Shown here one piece after another: positions 14,036-21,454 of a stretch of DNA of 35,670 bases (the first letter of the stretch is position 1; each line of letters starts with the position of its first letter). A model generated the notes under the pieces. The model saw only the letters and a list, made by a program, of their open reading frames with translations. It was not told the DNA's origin and did not search any database. The DNA is from Acidobacteriota bacterium (GTDB lineage Bacteria > Acidobacteriota > UBA6911). Made by a program: the position numbers and the translations under genes. The stretch spans positions 1-35,670 of the forward strand of contig QHZE01000247.1 of NCBI GenBank assembly GCA_003225335.1, read 5' to 3'.

Positions 14036-15598
14036 TCAGGAATTCTTGAAGCGGGCCTCGACAAAGCGGATAGTGCCTATCGCAAAGCTGCGGTAGGCCT
14101 GTAACTCGATCTTGCTGGCACCCATACCGAGATAGCTCACCACGTACACCAACACGCCCAGACCTGCTATCACCAGGACAAGGGGCAAGGACGACGGGTC
14201 GATTACGTTCCGAAGGACATAGAGCACGATCACCATGGGAACCGCTGGCAGCAGTACCGGTGAAAGGATCTGCTTGAAGACCTCAGAGATGCGGGCTCCA
14301 ATGACCCGCATGGCATACGGCAGGACGAGCCCAAGGCATTCGGCAGCCGTCGGGATCAGGGTGCCGAGGGCGACGCCGGTGAGCCCGAACCGGTGCACGA
14401 GGGCGATTGACAGGACGAGGTTTGCCAATCCCGAGCCGAGCGACATTGCTGCCACTGGCCGATGCCGTGCCATGCTCTGAAGGATCGAGGCAGCGGGCCA
14501 CATGCTCGTGTTGATGAGACTGGCGAGAGTCAGGATGATAACGAGATGGGCATAGTCCGCATATGCCGTGCCGACCCAGAGGCTGAGAATTGGCCGAGTC
14601 AAAACGGCGAGTATGCAGCCAACCGGGATGAAGATGGCGAGCGTCAAGCGGCTGCTGGTGAAGTAGAGTGAGCGCAGACGGCCCCGATCACCTTCGGCAT
14701 GGAGCTCTGACGCGAGCGGCAGGAGTACCTTCACGAGTTGATCGGTCAGAAGCTGAGCCAATTCGCTCAGCCGCCTGGCAATGGCATAGGGCGCGACCGC
14801 GCTGATCGGCAGAGATGCCGCAATCACAAACTCGTCAGTCTTTGTCTGCAGGCAACCCGAGACTTCCGTCACGAAGAGCGGCGAACTGAACGAGATGACT
14901 GTCCGCACCAGCCGGCGCCTCGCGCCTCGCCACCCGAAATGCAGCTCCGGCATGATGCTGTGGATGGACCCAATAGCCCATGCTTGCATTGCGAGCGTAA
15001 CGGCGATACTGACTCCCACCAGGCCAAGTACGCCTCCGCCAAGCAGCAAGACGACGACCGTCGCCGCAGCGGAGAGGATCGTACCGGCGGTATTGATGAG
15101 GTTGATGGTGTCGTAGCGCTGCAAACCCCGCAGGACGGCCGGGGCCGTCGTGCACGGGATCGCTATCCCAATCCTCAAACCCACCAATAGCGCCAACCAA
15201 ATGGCCGTGATACGCTCGCCGGGCAGCAGATTGAAGAGGGCCGGGACGAGCGGCGCGAAAGCCGCGCTCACGACGATGACGATCAGACCGAGGGCAGAAT
15301 AAAGGCACAGCGCAGTCGCGACGAGGCTCCGCGCCTGCTCGGTCTCCCCTCTGGCCCGGTGCTCGGCGACATACTTGATAACGGCGCCCGCGATGCCAAG
15401 GTCGAGGAGTGAGCCGTACATTACCACCGAGCCCACGATCATCCATAGACCAAACCCCGAGGCCCCAAGCTGGCGCAGGATGAACGGCGTGAGGAAGAAC
15501 CCGATGCCAAGCGTGATGAACGCGCCGAAGTAGTTACTGACAACATTGCGCAGGGCGCGCTGCCAGATCAACGCGTCCTTGGCTGCGTCAATAGCCAT
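14036..15598 (-). CDS. Wzx/MATE-type polysaccharide flippase (oligosaccharide translocase)
   Basis: This protein of about 520 residues has 12-14 membrane segments. The N-terminal pattern is that of polysaccharide-biosynthesis flippases: 'NVVSNYFGAFITLGIGFFLT' then 'ILRQLGASGFGLWMIVGSV'. It would move lipid-linked repeat units from the cytoplasmic to the periplasmic face of the inner membrane. 'KTDEFVIAASLPISAVAPYA' in mid-protein matches the conserved helix 7 region of the family. The ATG at 15598 (GGAG eight bases upstream) is preferred over the track start at 15646. It overlaps the upstream GT2 gene by 31 bases, so the two are translationally linked. A flippase within a glycosyltransferase cluster points to a Wzx/Wzy-like route, though no Wzy is evident here. 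Confidence 0.9.
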   Translation of the reverse strand: MAIDAAKDALIWQRALRNVVSNYFGAFITLGIGFFLTPFILRQLGASGFGLWMIVGSVVMYGSLLDLGIAGAVIKYVAEHRARGETEQARSLVATALCLYSALGLIVIVVSAAFAPLVPALFNLLPGERITAIWLALLVGLRIGIAIPCTTAPAVLRGLQRYDTINLINTAGTILSAAATVVVLLLGGGVLGLVGVSIAVTLAMQAWAIGSIHSIMPELHFGWRGARRRLVRTVISFSSPLFVTEVSGCLQTKTDEFVIAASLPISAVAPYAIARRLSELAQLLTDQLVKVLLPLASELHAEGDRGRLRSLYFTSSRLTLAIFIPVGCILAVLTRPILSLWVGTAYADYAHLVIILTLASLINTSMWPAASILQSMARHRPVAAMSLGSGLANLVLSIALVHRFGLTGVALGTLIPTAAECLGLVLPYAMRVIGARISEVFKQILSPVLLPAVPMVIVLYVLRNVIDPSSLPLVLVIAGLGVLVYVVSYLGMGASKIELQAYRSFAIGTIRFVEARFKNS

Positions 15599-16515
15599 TC
15601 GAAGGCTCCAGAGACAAGCGCAAAAACATAGACGGCATCGCCGCACGCCCGATGGGGCTCACGCCACACCCGGCGAGGGAACAGAAGGACGTGACGTATG
15701 ATGTCCGAAATCATGCGCCGCAGCATATAGGGGTCTCTCACGCTCAGGTACTTGGCGTAATACGCGCCCTGACCGCGGCCGTAGCTCCAGCCTATTGAGA
15801 CATGGTCTTGTTTAGTCCGCCAGGCACGATGGTAGAGCACTGCCTCCGGCGCGTAGATGATACGAGATCCGGCCTCGAGAAGGCGGAATCCAAAGTCGTT
15901 GTCTTCGGACGAAGGGAAACGCGATCCTACGCCGAGGCGTTCGTCGAAGGCGCCAATGCCGGCGATGACGGTGCGGTACATCGCCATATTGCCGGCCCAG
16001 AGCACATCTTTGCCGACGCGACCCTCGTAGACTTCGCGGACCTCTTCGATTTTGGTTGATGGCGCGAAGGCTCCAGGCGTTTCCGGTGCGGTCGGCAGGA
16101 CCCGGCCTGTCACGATACTGCGCCGCCCTGCGTCGACGAGAGCCCGGATGAGGGAGCCAAACCAGGTGGCCGGCACCACCATGTCGTCATCGGTGAAGGC
16201 AAGAATGTCATGCCGAGCTGCGGCAATGCCGGCGTTTCTGGCTCTGCCTAACCCGACGGACTGCGTCCATAAGTAGCGAATCTCACAGGCGCGATCGGTT
16301 TTCAGGGCTGTCAGGCTCGGATGTTCGACATCACTCTGGTCGATGATGCACAGTTCGGTTGGAAGCTCCGCGCCCTGAAGGATGGACTGGACGCACTCGA
16401 ACAAGAGTTTCGGCCTATTCCGCGAACAGATGACGAGGGAGGTCGCGGGAAGATTTCCCGGCGTGGATGACGCCCCCTGGTGTCCTGGCGCAGATTCCTG
16501 CGTGTTAAATACCAT
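15568..16515 (-). CDS. GT2 family glycosyltransferase (tandem paralog 1)
   Basis: This protein of about 315 residues has GT-A signatures 'SLVICSRNRPKLLFECVQSI', 'ELCIIDQSDVEHPSL', 'GRARNAGIAAARHDILAFTD' with DDDM as the metal-binding site, and 'GAFDERLGVGSRFPSSEDND'. The C-terminus is hydrophobic ('YVFALVSGAFEWLLTQP'). It is closely similar end to end to the next upstream gene, so the two arose by tandem duplication. The track start is a GTG at 16569 inside a family C repeat; the ATG at 16515 with AAGGAA upstream is preferred. Its donor sugar and linkage cannot be read from sequence. Confidence 0.9.
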   Translation of the reverse strand: MVFNTQESAPGHQGASSTPGNLPATSLVICSRNRPKLLFECVQSILQGAELPTELCIIDQSDVEHPSLTALKTDRACEIRYLWTQSVGLGRARNAGIAAARHDILAFTDDDMVVPATWFGSLIRALVDAGRRSIVTGRVLPTAPETPGAFAPSTKIEEVREVYEGRVGKDVLWAGNMAMYRTVIAGIGAFDERLGVGSRFPSSEDNDFGFRLLEAGSRIIYAPEAVLYHRAWRTKQDHVSIGWSYGRGQGAYYAKYLSVRDPYMLRRMISDIIRHVLLFPRRVWREPHRACGDAVYVFALVSGAFEWLLTQPRTR

Positions 16516-16562
16516 CGCTTCCTTATTTCGCCCCGCTGGGGCGGATCGCCGAGTCTTCGGTT

Positions 16563-16611
16563 TAGCCACAGAGACAAGACTATCTCTGTGCCTCCGTGGC
16601 TCCGTGGCTAA
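16563..16611. repeat. Family C element overlapping a gene end
   Basis: The arms TAGCCACAGAGA and CTCCGTGGCTCCGTGGCTA lie in the 64-base gap between two GT2 genes. The right arm runs into the coding end of the upstream gene and encodes its last residues ('HGATEAQR'). Confidence 0.75.
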
Positions 16612-17521
16612 TCTTTAGCTGTGTCCATGCCCAACGAGTTGTCCCGGAGAGAATTCCAGCAATATATACAAGGTCGCCGCAAGCCCTCCGGGGATCCAGC
16701 CATACCAGGCATGGAAAGCGAAAGACACGATGCAGAATATCCCAGGCCATGCGGCGCAGCATGTAGCGGTCCTTGTAGCTGAGGTACTTGCTATAGTACC
16801 CGCCTTTGCCGCGGCCATAACTCCAGCGCGCCGCCATATACTCCCCTTTGCCGCGCCAGGCACGATGATAGAGCACGGCTTCCGGAGCGTAGATGATGCG
16901 ATACCCAGCCTCGAGCAGGCGGAAACCAAGGTCGTTGTCATCGGCGGCGGGAAAATCCGCCCCTGCCCCGAGGCGTTCGTCGAAACCGCCGACGGCGTCG
17001 AGGATGGATCGATACGCAGCCATGTGTCCCCCTGCCAGCACATCAGTGCCGATGCGACCTTCGTAGACCGCCCGAACCTCGCTGGGCATAAATGTCGGCA
17101 CAAAGCCGCCGGGCACTTCCGGTGCGGTTGGCAGCACCCTACCGGTCACGACGGCGCGCTCTCCAGAGTTGAGAAGCGCTCGGATGAGCGAGCCGAACCA
17201 GGCGGGCTCCACGAACATGTCATCGTCTATGATGGCGAGAATGGCGTGCCGCGCCGCGCCGATACCAGTATTCCTGGCCCGGCTCAGCCCGGCCGAGTGC
17301 GTCCACAGGTAGCGAATTTCGCAGGAGCGGCCGCTTTTCAAGCTCGCCAGGGCCGGATGCGGGACACCACTCTGGTCGATGATGATGAGCTCGGTTGGAA
17401 CCTCATCTCCCCGGAGCACCGACTCGATGGTCTCGGCCAGGAGTTTCGGCCTGTCACGCGAGCAGATGATCAGCGATGCCGGCGGGAGGCTCGCCTCCGT
17501 AAGAGAATTGATGTCGGTCAT
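16580..17521 (-). CDS. GT2 family glycosyltransferase (tandem paralog 2)
   Basis: This protein of about 313 residues is the paralog of the gene at 15568. It shares 'CEIRYLWT', 'WFGSLIRAL', 'VTGRVLPTAPE', 'IIYAPEAVLYHRAWR' and 'YMLRRM'. The metal site is 'LAIIDDDMFVEPAW', and 'GGFDERLGAGADFPAADDND' holds the catalytic-base region. The two copies differ most around the acceptor side ('TFMPSEVRAVYEG' against 'STKIEEVREVYEG'), so they may add the same sugar to different acceptors; this is inference. The ATG at 17521 follows the methyltransferase stop by four bases. Its C-terminal residues come from a family C repeat, so the native end has probably been altered. Confidence 0.9.
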   Translation of the reverse strand: MTDINSLTEASLPPASLIICSRDRPKLLAETIESVLRGDEVPTELIIIDQSGVPHPALASLKSGRSCEIRYLWTHSAGLSRARNTGIGAARHAILAIIDDDMFVEPAWFGSLIRALLNSGERAVVTGRVLPTAPEVPGGFVPTFMPSEVRAVYEGRIGTDVLAGGHMAAYRSILDAVGGFDERLGAGADFPAADDNDLGFRLLEAGYRIIYAPEAVLYHRAWRGKGEYMAARWSYGRGKGGYYSKYLSYKDRYMLRRMAWDILHRVFRFPCLVWLDPRRACGDLVYIAGILSGTTRWAWTQLKISHGATEAQR

Positions 17522-17525
17522 TGGT

Positions 17526-18242
17526 CTATCGCTTGATTGCACGAACCCCGAGGATGACCGGGAAGTTCTCGTCATTCGCATCGAGCTCCCGGCGTGACAG
17601 CTCCTCGTACGCCATGCCGGTCAGGAATGCGATGGCCGTCAGCACATTGCCGTACGACCGGACAGTGATGCGCTCTGCGCCAAACACTTCCCCAAAGAGC
17701 GACGAGCACGAGGTGGCTGTGAACCGCCAGTAATCGAGGCTCGGCTTGTCCTCAGGAGACATTCGGCCCGCCGCGGGGACAGTGACCAAAAGAACTCCAT
17801 GCGGGCGAAGAACACGATGGGCATGAACGATGGCGGCACGCACGTTGTAGATGAACTGAAGCGTCTGGGTCAGCACGAAGCAATCAAATTGGTCCGCCGC
17901 GATCCCATCTGCCGCGGCCAAATCACCGACGATCGTCGCGCGCCGGTTTGCAGCGTCGATGTCGAGCACATCACGCCGGTCGACGTCCGCGCCGAATCGA
18001 TCAGTGTAGACGCTATCTTTGATTTCGAGCGCACGGCCGCGGATGTCCCGCCGGTGCTCCTCGAGGAAGCGTTCGATGTAATAGCGATCAACCGGCGTGC
18101 CGCGGTCATAGCCATGACGTTCGCTCAAGGGCGTGGTTCGGCGGATCGTCCCGAGCCATGCCGGACGCACGAGACGGCGGAGGCGTTTCCGCTGGTCGGG
18201 GCGAATCCTTTCCAGAATTTTCTCCAAGAGGGGCGATCGCAT
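17526..18242 (-). CDS. SAM-dependent methyltransferase (Methyltransf_11-like)
   Basis: This protein of about 238 residues has a class I methyltransferase core. 'GRALEIKDSVYTDRFG' stands where motif I (usually ExGxG) is expected. 'RDVLDIDAANRRATIVGDLA' covers the acidic motif II and the following strand. 'FDCFVLTQTLQFIYNVRAAI' then 'AHRVLRPHGVLLVTVPA' are the typical motif IV and post-motif helix. The missing glycines in motif I are unusual but common in methyltransferases of polysaccharide clusters. It likely methylates a sugar or end-caps the glycan. Start choice is uncertain: ATG at 18242, or GTG at 18257 in the track; neither has a strong ribosome-binding site. Four bases separate it from the next GT2 gene. 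Confidence 0.82.
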   Translation of the reverse strand: MRSPLLEKILERIRPDQRKRLRRLVRPAWLGTIRRTTPLSERHGYDRGTPVDRYYIERFLEEHRRDIRGRALEIKDSVYTDRFGADVDRRDVLDIDAANRRATIVGDLAAADGIAADQFDCFVLTQTLQFIYNVRAAIVHAHRVLRPHGVLLVTVPAAGRMSPEDKPSLDYWRFTATSCSSLFGEVFGAERITVRSYGNVLTAIAFLTGMAYEELSRRELDANDENFPVILGVRAIKR

Positions 18243-18269
18243 CAAAATTGAAACCACCGATGAAACAGA

Positions 18270-18342
18270 TCAGACCTCAGACCTCAGGGATCAGACCTCA
18301 GACCTGGAGCCGGAAGTCTGAGGTCTGAAGTCTGAGGTCTGA
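18270..18342. repeat. Family A palindromic repeat
   Basis: The CAGACCT-unit arm (CAGACCTCAGACCTCAGGGA) and complementary arm (AAGTCTGAGGTCTGAAGTCT) are separated by GGAGCCGG. It fills the 119-base gap between the methyltransferase and the next GT2 gene. The family's other copies lie 18 kb away at 41-107, 395-428 and 564-592. Confidence 0.8.
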
Positions 18343-18361
18343 CCTGTTCATACCTTTGCCG

Positions 18362-19255
18362 CTATGCCGCCGCCACGCGCAAACCGTATATCAAGCCGCT
18401 CAGGGTCCCTCGCAGGATCAGCCACCTTTGATACGCCTCCAGCCATTGCCAACGTCCAGTGGCGACCGCGAGGTCCTTGCACTGCCAGCACAGCCAGTGG
18501 CCGAAAACGCGCAGTGCGTAGAGATCTCCCCGGCGCAGCCATAGGATGCAGAAGGCGCCAATGCCGTGGCCGTAGCTATAGCGGGTTGTCATGCGCTTGG
18601 CTTTGCTATGACGCTGATGATAGACAAGTGATTCGGGCTCGTAGCGCACACGCGCCCCGGCGCGAAGAAGGCGATAGAAAAGGTCTATATCCTCCGCTGC
18701 TTTGCCTGGGGATCCCACGCCGAGGCGTTCGTCGAAGCCGCCGATGCGGGCGAACCAATCCCGCCTCACGGCGAAGTTGTTCCCGCTCCCGACGAGCCAC
18801 GGCAAGACCCTGCCGCTGAAATCCGCGCGTACGCGGCTCTGCCGTAACGCAATGCCATACGTCCCGGGTACGTGTGGCCCCAGAGGCAGTATTCTTCCGG
18901 TGACCGCATCTGGCGCGGCCGGCGAGGCGAACGCCCGCTCAATAGCGGCGATCCATCCTGGGTCCGGCACACAGTCGTCGTCGGTCACGGCGACAACAGG
19001 ACAACTCACTTGCCCCAGGGCGGCGTTGCGCGAAGCCGAGAGACCGCGCCGTTGCTGGCGTGTATACAGGATCGGCACAGCGCCTGCCCGACGTTGTTCG
19101 ATCATCGCCTTGGTCGCATCATTCGCGCTTTGATCGACCACGATGACCTCGGCCGGCAAGACAGCGCCTGACAGCAGCGCATCCAGGCAACGCGCCAGGG
19201 CCTCCGGCCGGTCAAGAGTGGCGATGGCCGCGCTGACATGTGCAATTCTCGTCAC
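18362..19255 (-). CDS. GT2 family glycosyltransferase
   Basis: This 297-residue protein has 'VSAAIATLDRPEALARCLDA' and 'VIVVDQSANDATKAM' in the nucleotide-binding half. 'GLSASRNAALGQVSCPVVAV' comes before the TDDDC metal site, and 'GGFDERLGVGSPGKAAEDID' holds the catalytic-base region. The C-terminal part is aromatic and hydrophobic. It belongs to the same subgroup as the tandem pair downstream but is clearly more distant. The GTG start has an excellent AGGAGGAGG five bases or less upstream of the spacer, which settles the start. Twelve bases separate it from the gene upstream. Confidence 0.92.
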   Translation of the reverse strand: MTRIAHVSAAIATLDRPEALARCLDALLSGAVLPAEVIVVDQSANDATKAMIEQRRAGAVPILYTRQQRRGLSASRNAALGQVSCPVVAVTDDDCVPDPGWIAAIERAFASPAAPDAVTGRILPLGPHVPGTYGIALRQSRVRADFSGRVLPWLVGSGNNFAVRRDWFARIGGFDERLGVGSPGKAAEDIDLFYRLLRAGARVRYEPESLVYHQRHSKAKRMTTRYSYGHGIGAFCILWLRRGDLYALRVFGHWLCWQCKDLAVATGRWQWLEAYQRWLILRGTLSGLIYGLRVAAA

Positions 19256-19267
19256 GACCTCCTCCTA

Positions 19268-20878
19268 TCACGGCTGGTTCCCATCGGTCGCTTCCTTGTC
19301 CAGAGCACCACGAACCCTTGGTCCGGCTTGGGCCTGACCGCCGTTTCGTCTATAGAATTGAGATTGCCCCGGGATCCCCAGCCAAAGAGCCAGGGCGAAG
19401 CGGATAAACGAACCGGCGCCACGCACCTCGACGCGCCGCAGAGCGTGGCTGGGTACAATGGGGTCGTTCACGCCGGTGTGACAGGAACAGGCGCCCAGGA
19501 AGCCTGCGTCCTCTACCGCCGCCTGAACGGCCGCATCGAGCTCTCCGTGCGGATAGGCGAAGGTGAAAATTGGAACGCCAAGTGCGCGCTCGAGTTCCGC
19601 CCGTGACCCTTCGACTTCGTCCTTCATCCGGTCTGGACTGACGGCAGTGAGTGCGACGTGGCTCTGTGTGTGCGCTCCAAAGCGAACGCCCCCGTGCAGC
19701 AGCGCACGTACATCCGACCAGGAAAGGAGGGGCCGGCCGGCTAACTCACCGTCGCTGTCCCACCGGTTGACGTCTCCTACCCCCCCGCTCACCAGAAAGA
19801 TCGTGGCTGGAAAGCCATACCTGCGGAGAATGGGATAGGCGACGGCCCGGTTATCGGCATAGCCGTCGTCAAAGGTCAGGATGACCGAGCGAGCGAGTGG
19901 CAGGCGATATTCGCAGCGATCGCGCAAGAATTCCTCGAGGCCGAGGACGTGGTAGCCCCGCCATTTGAGCCATGCCATCTGCCGGGCGAAGCGGCGTCCA
20001 GGGATCGCGTAGCGACTGGAAGGCTCGCCCGGTTTTCCGAACGCGTGATACATTAAGATGACCGGGCTGCGGGTCAGTCGCTGCCAGGTGTCACGATCGG
20101 GCACACCGAGGGTCAACAGAAGACGGCGGAGAAGGATTGCCTTGCGGCTCATGTCGTAGAACGCCCCCAGTTGCAGATATGGGAGCATGTGCGGCTGGTG
20201 CGCGTACAATTCGACGCTGGCCGCCCCCGCTCTTTCCGCATCAGTCGCAACCTCGCGAAAGCCCTTGCGATAGTCCCGGTGTCCAATCGCCTCAGGGATA
20301 TGGACGAAGGATAGTCCCTGACGCTCGAGGCGATAGCCTAACTCGGCGCCCGACGAATCCACGAAGCCGCCCGCCTTCAAGAGCGCTAACCGTGGCACCG
20401 ACAGATTGGCGCTGGAGCAATCCGCACACGAGGGGGCCTGGGCGCCCTCTTGCAGCCGTGTGTGGTGATCCCACTCCTGCGCGACATAACGCGCAAAGCC
20501 GTCGGCGCTGGGCGGTAGCCTGGCGATGAGCTGCCCCAGGCCGGCGACGCCCGGCCCCTGGCGCTGCACGCGCAGATGTTCGGCCACCAGCCGGGAGTCG
20601 GCGATGACATCATCGTCGAGGAAGAGACAATAGTGCGCGGCTGTGGCTTCCACGGCGCGGTTCCGGGCCGCGCCAGGGCTGCTACCGATCTGCCAGATGA
20701 CGCGCAACCTGAAGCGGGAAACAAAGCTGTCCAGCATCGCGCGCGTCGCGTCGGAGGCGCCGCACACCACAACGATCACCTCAGACGCCTGCACTGTCTG
20801 ATGGCGGAGCGCCTCCAGGCAGGCGCGCAGCAGTTCGGCCTTTCCATAGCTCAGGACAACGACGCACAGTTCGATCAA
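19268..20878 (-). CDS. GT2 glycosyltransferase fused to a NodB-type polysaccharide deacetylase
   Basis: This protein of about 536 residues joins two enzymes. The N-terminal 270 or so residues are a GT2 domain: 'LCVVVLSYGKAELLRACLEA', 'VIVVCGASDATRAMLDSF', 'AAHYCLFLDDDVIADSRLVA', then 'LGYRLERQGLSFVHIPEA'. The C-terminal 220 are a carbohydrate esterase 4 / NodB domain. It has 'VILMYHAFG' at its start, the catalytic Asp and metal Asp in 'VILTFDDGYADN', the HxxxH-type metal motif in 'FGAHTQSHVAL', and 'FTFAYPHGELD'. The protein could add an N-acetyl sugar and also remove acetyl groups, or the halves may act separately. The NodB half is probably not exported, as no signal peptide is seen. The start is a TTG at 20878 with GGAGGA eight bases upstream; the track start lies inside a repeat element. 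Confidence 0.88.
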   Translation of the reverse strand: MIELCVVVLSYGKAELLRACLEALRHQTVQASEVIVVVCGASDATRAMLDSFVSRFRLRVIWQIGSSPGAARNRAVEATAAHYCLFLDDDVIADSRLVAEHLRVQRQGPGVAGLGQLIARLPPSADGFARYVAQEWDHHTRLQEGAQAPSCADCSSANLSVPRLALLKAGGFVDSSGAELGYRLERQGLSFVHIPEAIGHRDYRKGFREVATDAERAGAASVELYAHQPHMLPYLQLGAFYDMSRKAILLRRLLLTLGVPDRDTWQRLTRSPVILMYHAFGKPGEPSSRYAIPGRRFARQMAWLKWRGYHVLGLEEFLRDRCEYRLPLARSVILTFDDGYADNRAVAYPILRRYGFPATIFLVSGGVGDVNRWDSDGELAGRPLLSWSDVRALLHGGVRFGAHTQSHVALTAVSPDRMKDEVEGSRAELERALGVPIFTFAYPHGELDAAVQAAVEDAGFLGACSCHTGVNDPIVPSHALRRVEVRGAGSFIRFALALWLGIPGQSQFYRRNGGQAQAGPRVRGALDKEATDGNQP

Positions 20879-20884
20879 CGTGTT

Positions 20885-20892
20885 ATTCCTCC
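20885..20892 (-). promoter_or_regulatory. Ribosome-binding site deciding a TTG start
   Basis: GGAGGAAT on the minus strand stands eight bases before the TTG at 20878. No such site precedes any in-frame ATG or GTG further upstream, where the reading frame runs through the inverted-repeat element at 20900-21021. Confidence 0.75.
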
Positions 20893-20899
20893 AGTAAGG

Positions 20900-21021
20900 T
20901 GTGAAAAAAAATCGGTATCCGCGTAGGGGCGACCCCATGGGGTCGCCCGACCGGCCAAAAATAGCGCGGACTTGCGGGCGGCCACGCAGGGCCACCCCTA
21001 CGAGATCAGGATTTTTTCACA
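20900..21021. mobile_element. 122-bp MITE-like element directly upstream of the GT2-deacetylase gene
   Basis: The left end (TGTGAAAAAAAATC then GTAGGGGCGACCCC) and the right end in reverse complement (TGTGAAAAAATCC then GTAGGGGTGGCCC) are imperfect inverted repeats of about 35 bases. The inside has a perfect GGGCGACCCCATGGGGTCGCCC palindrome. It lies eight bases before the gene's ribosome-binding site. A partial relative (GGGCGGCCACGGAGGGCTGC) is at about 1044-1070. Confidence 0.7.
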
Positions 21022-21454
21022 GGTTGTAATCGATTATTCGAGCTGTTTGGAGTTCAGCCTTCACGCTGCCCTCAGAGTTGGTCTCCTGTACTACTAACCC
21101 GAAAATCCTTTGCTGGCAGGAAAGGATTCTTCTTCGCGAAGAAAACGCGAAGGGCTTTAGTTTGGTTGCGGCTTTACTGCTCTGTGTAATTACCGTTCGT
21201 ATAGGTCAGACATCTTGGCTTCTCTGGACGATCTTGACTACTTTGTACCGGGCCTTACGCTTAGCCCGGATCGCATCAGCCTCGTTGGTTCCAGTGTACA
21301 GGATGGATCCTGATCTGTCCGGACAGAGACAGTTAGGATCGGTACAAAATTCCACCGTAGTGTATTTGACTATTTTCATAGAGTTTTCCTATTCAACTCC
21401 TTCAATAGTTTTGATGATCCTAAGGTCCCCAGACCAGAGCCTGAACTCCGAATT
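21022..21454. other. Gene-free gap with one family G hairpin
   Basis: A family G copy lies at about 21088-21128 (GTACTACTAACCCGAAAATC then CAGGAAAGGATT), followed by a short family B-like CTTCGCGAAGAAAACGCGAA. From 21160 to 21454 I see no gene, strong promoter or repeat. The plus-strand ORF at 21078-21470 starts within the repeats and has no recognisable domain. Confidence 0.5.

Noticed and set aside
16730-17536. Plus-strand ORF (268 aa) opposite GT2 paralog 2
   Set aside because: Shadow ORF; a similar but shorter shadow exists opposite the paralog, which is expected from the duplicated sense strand.
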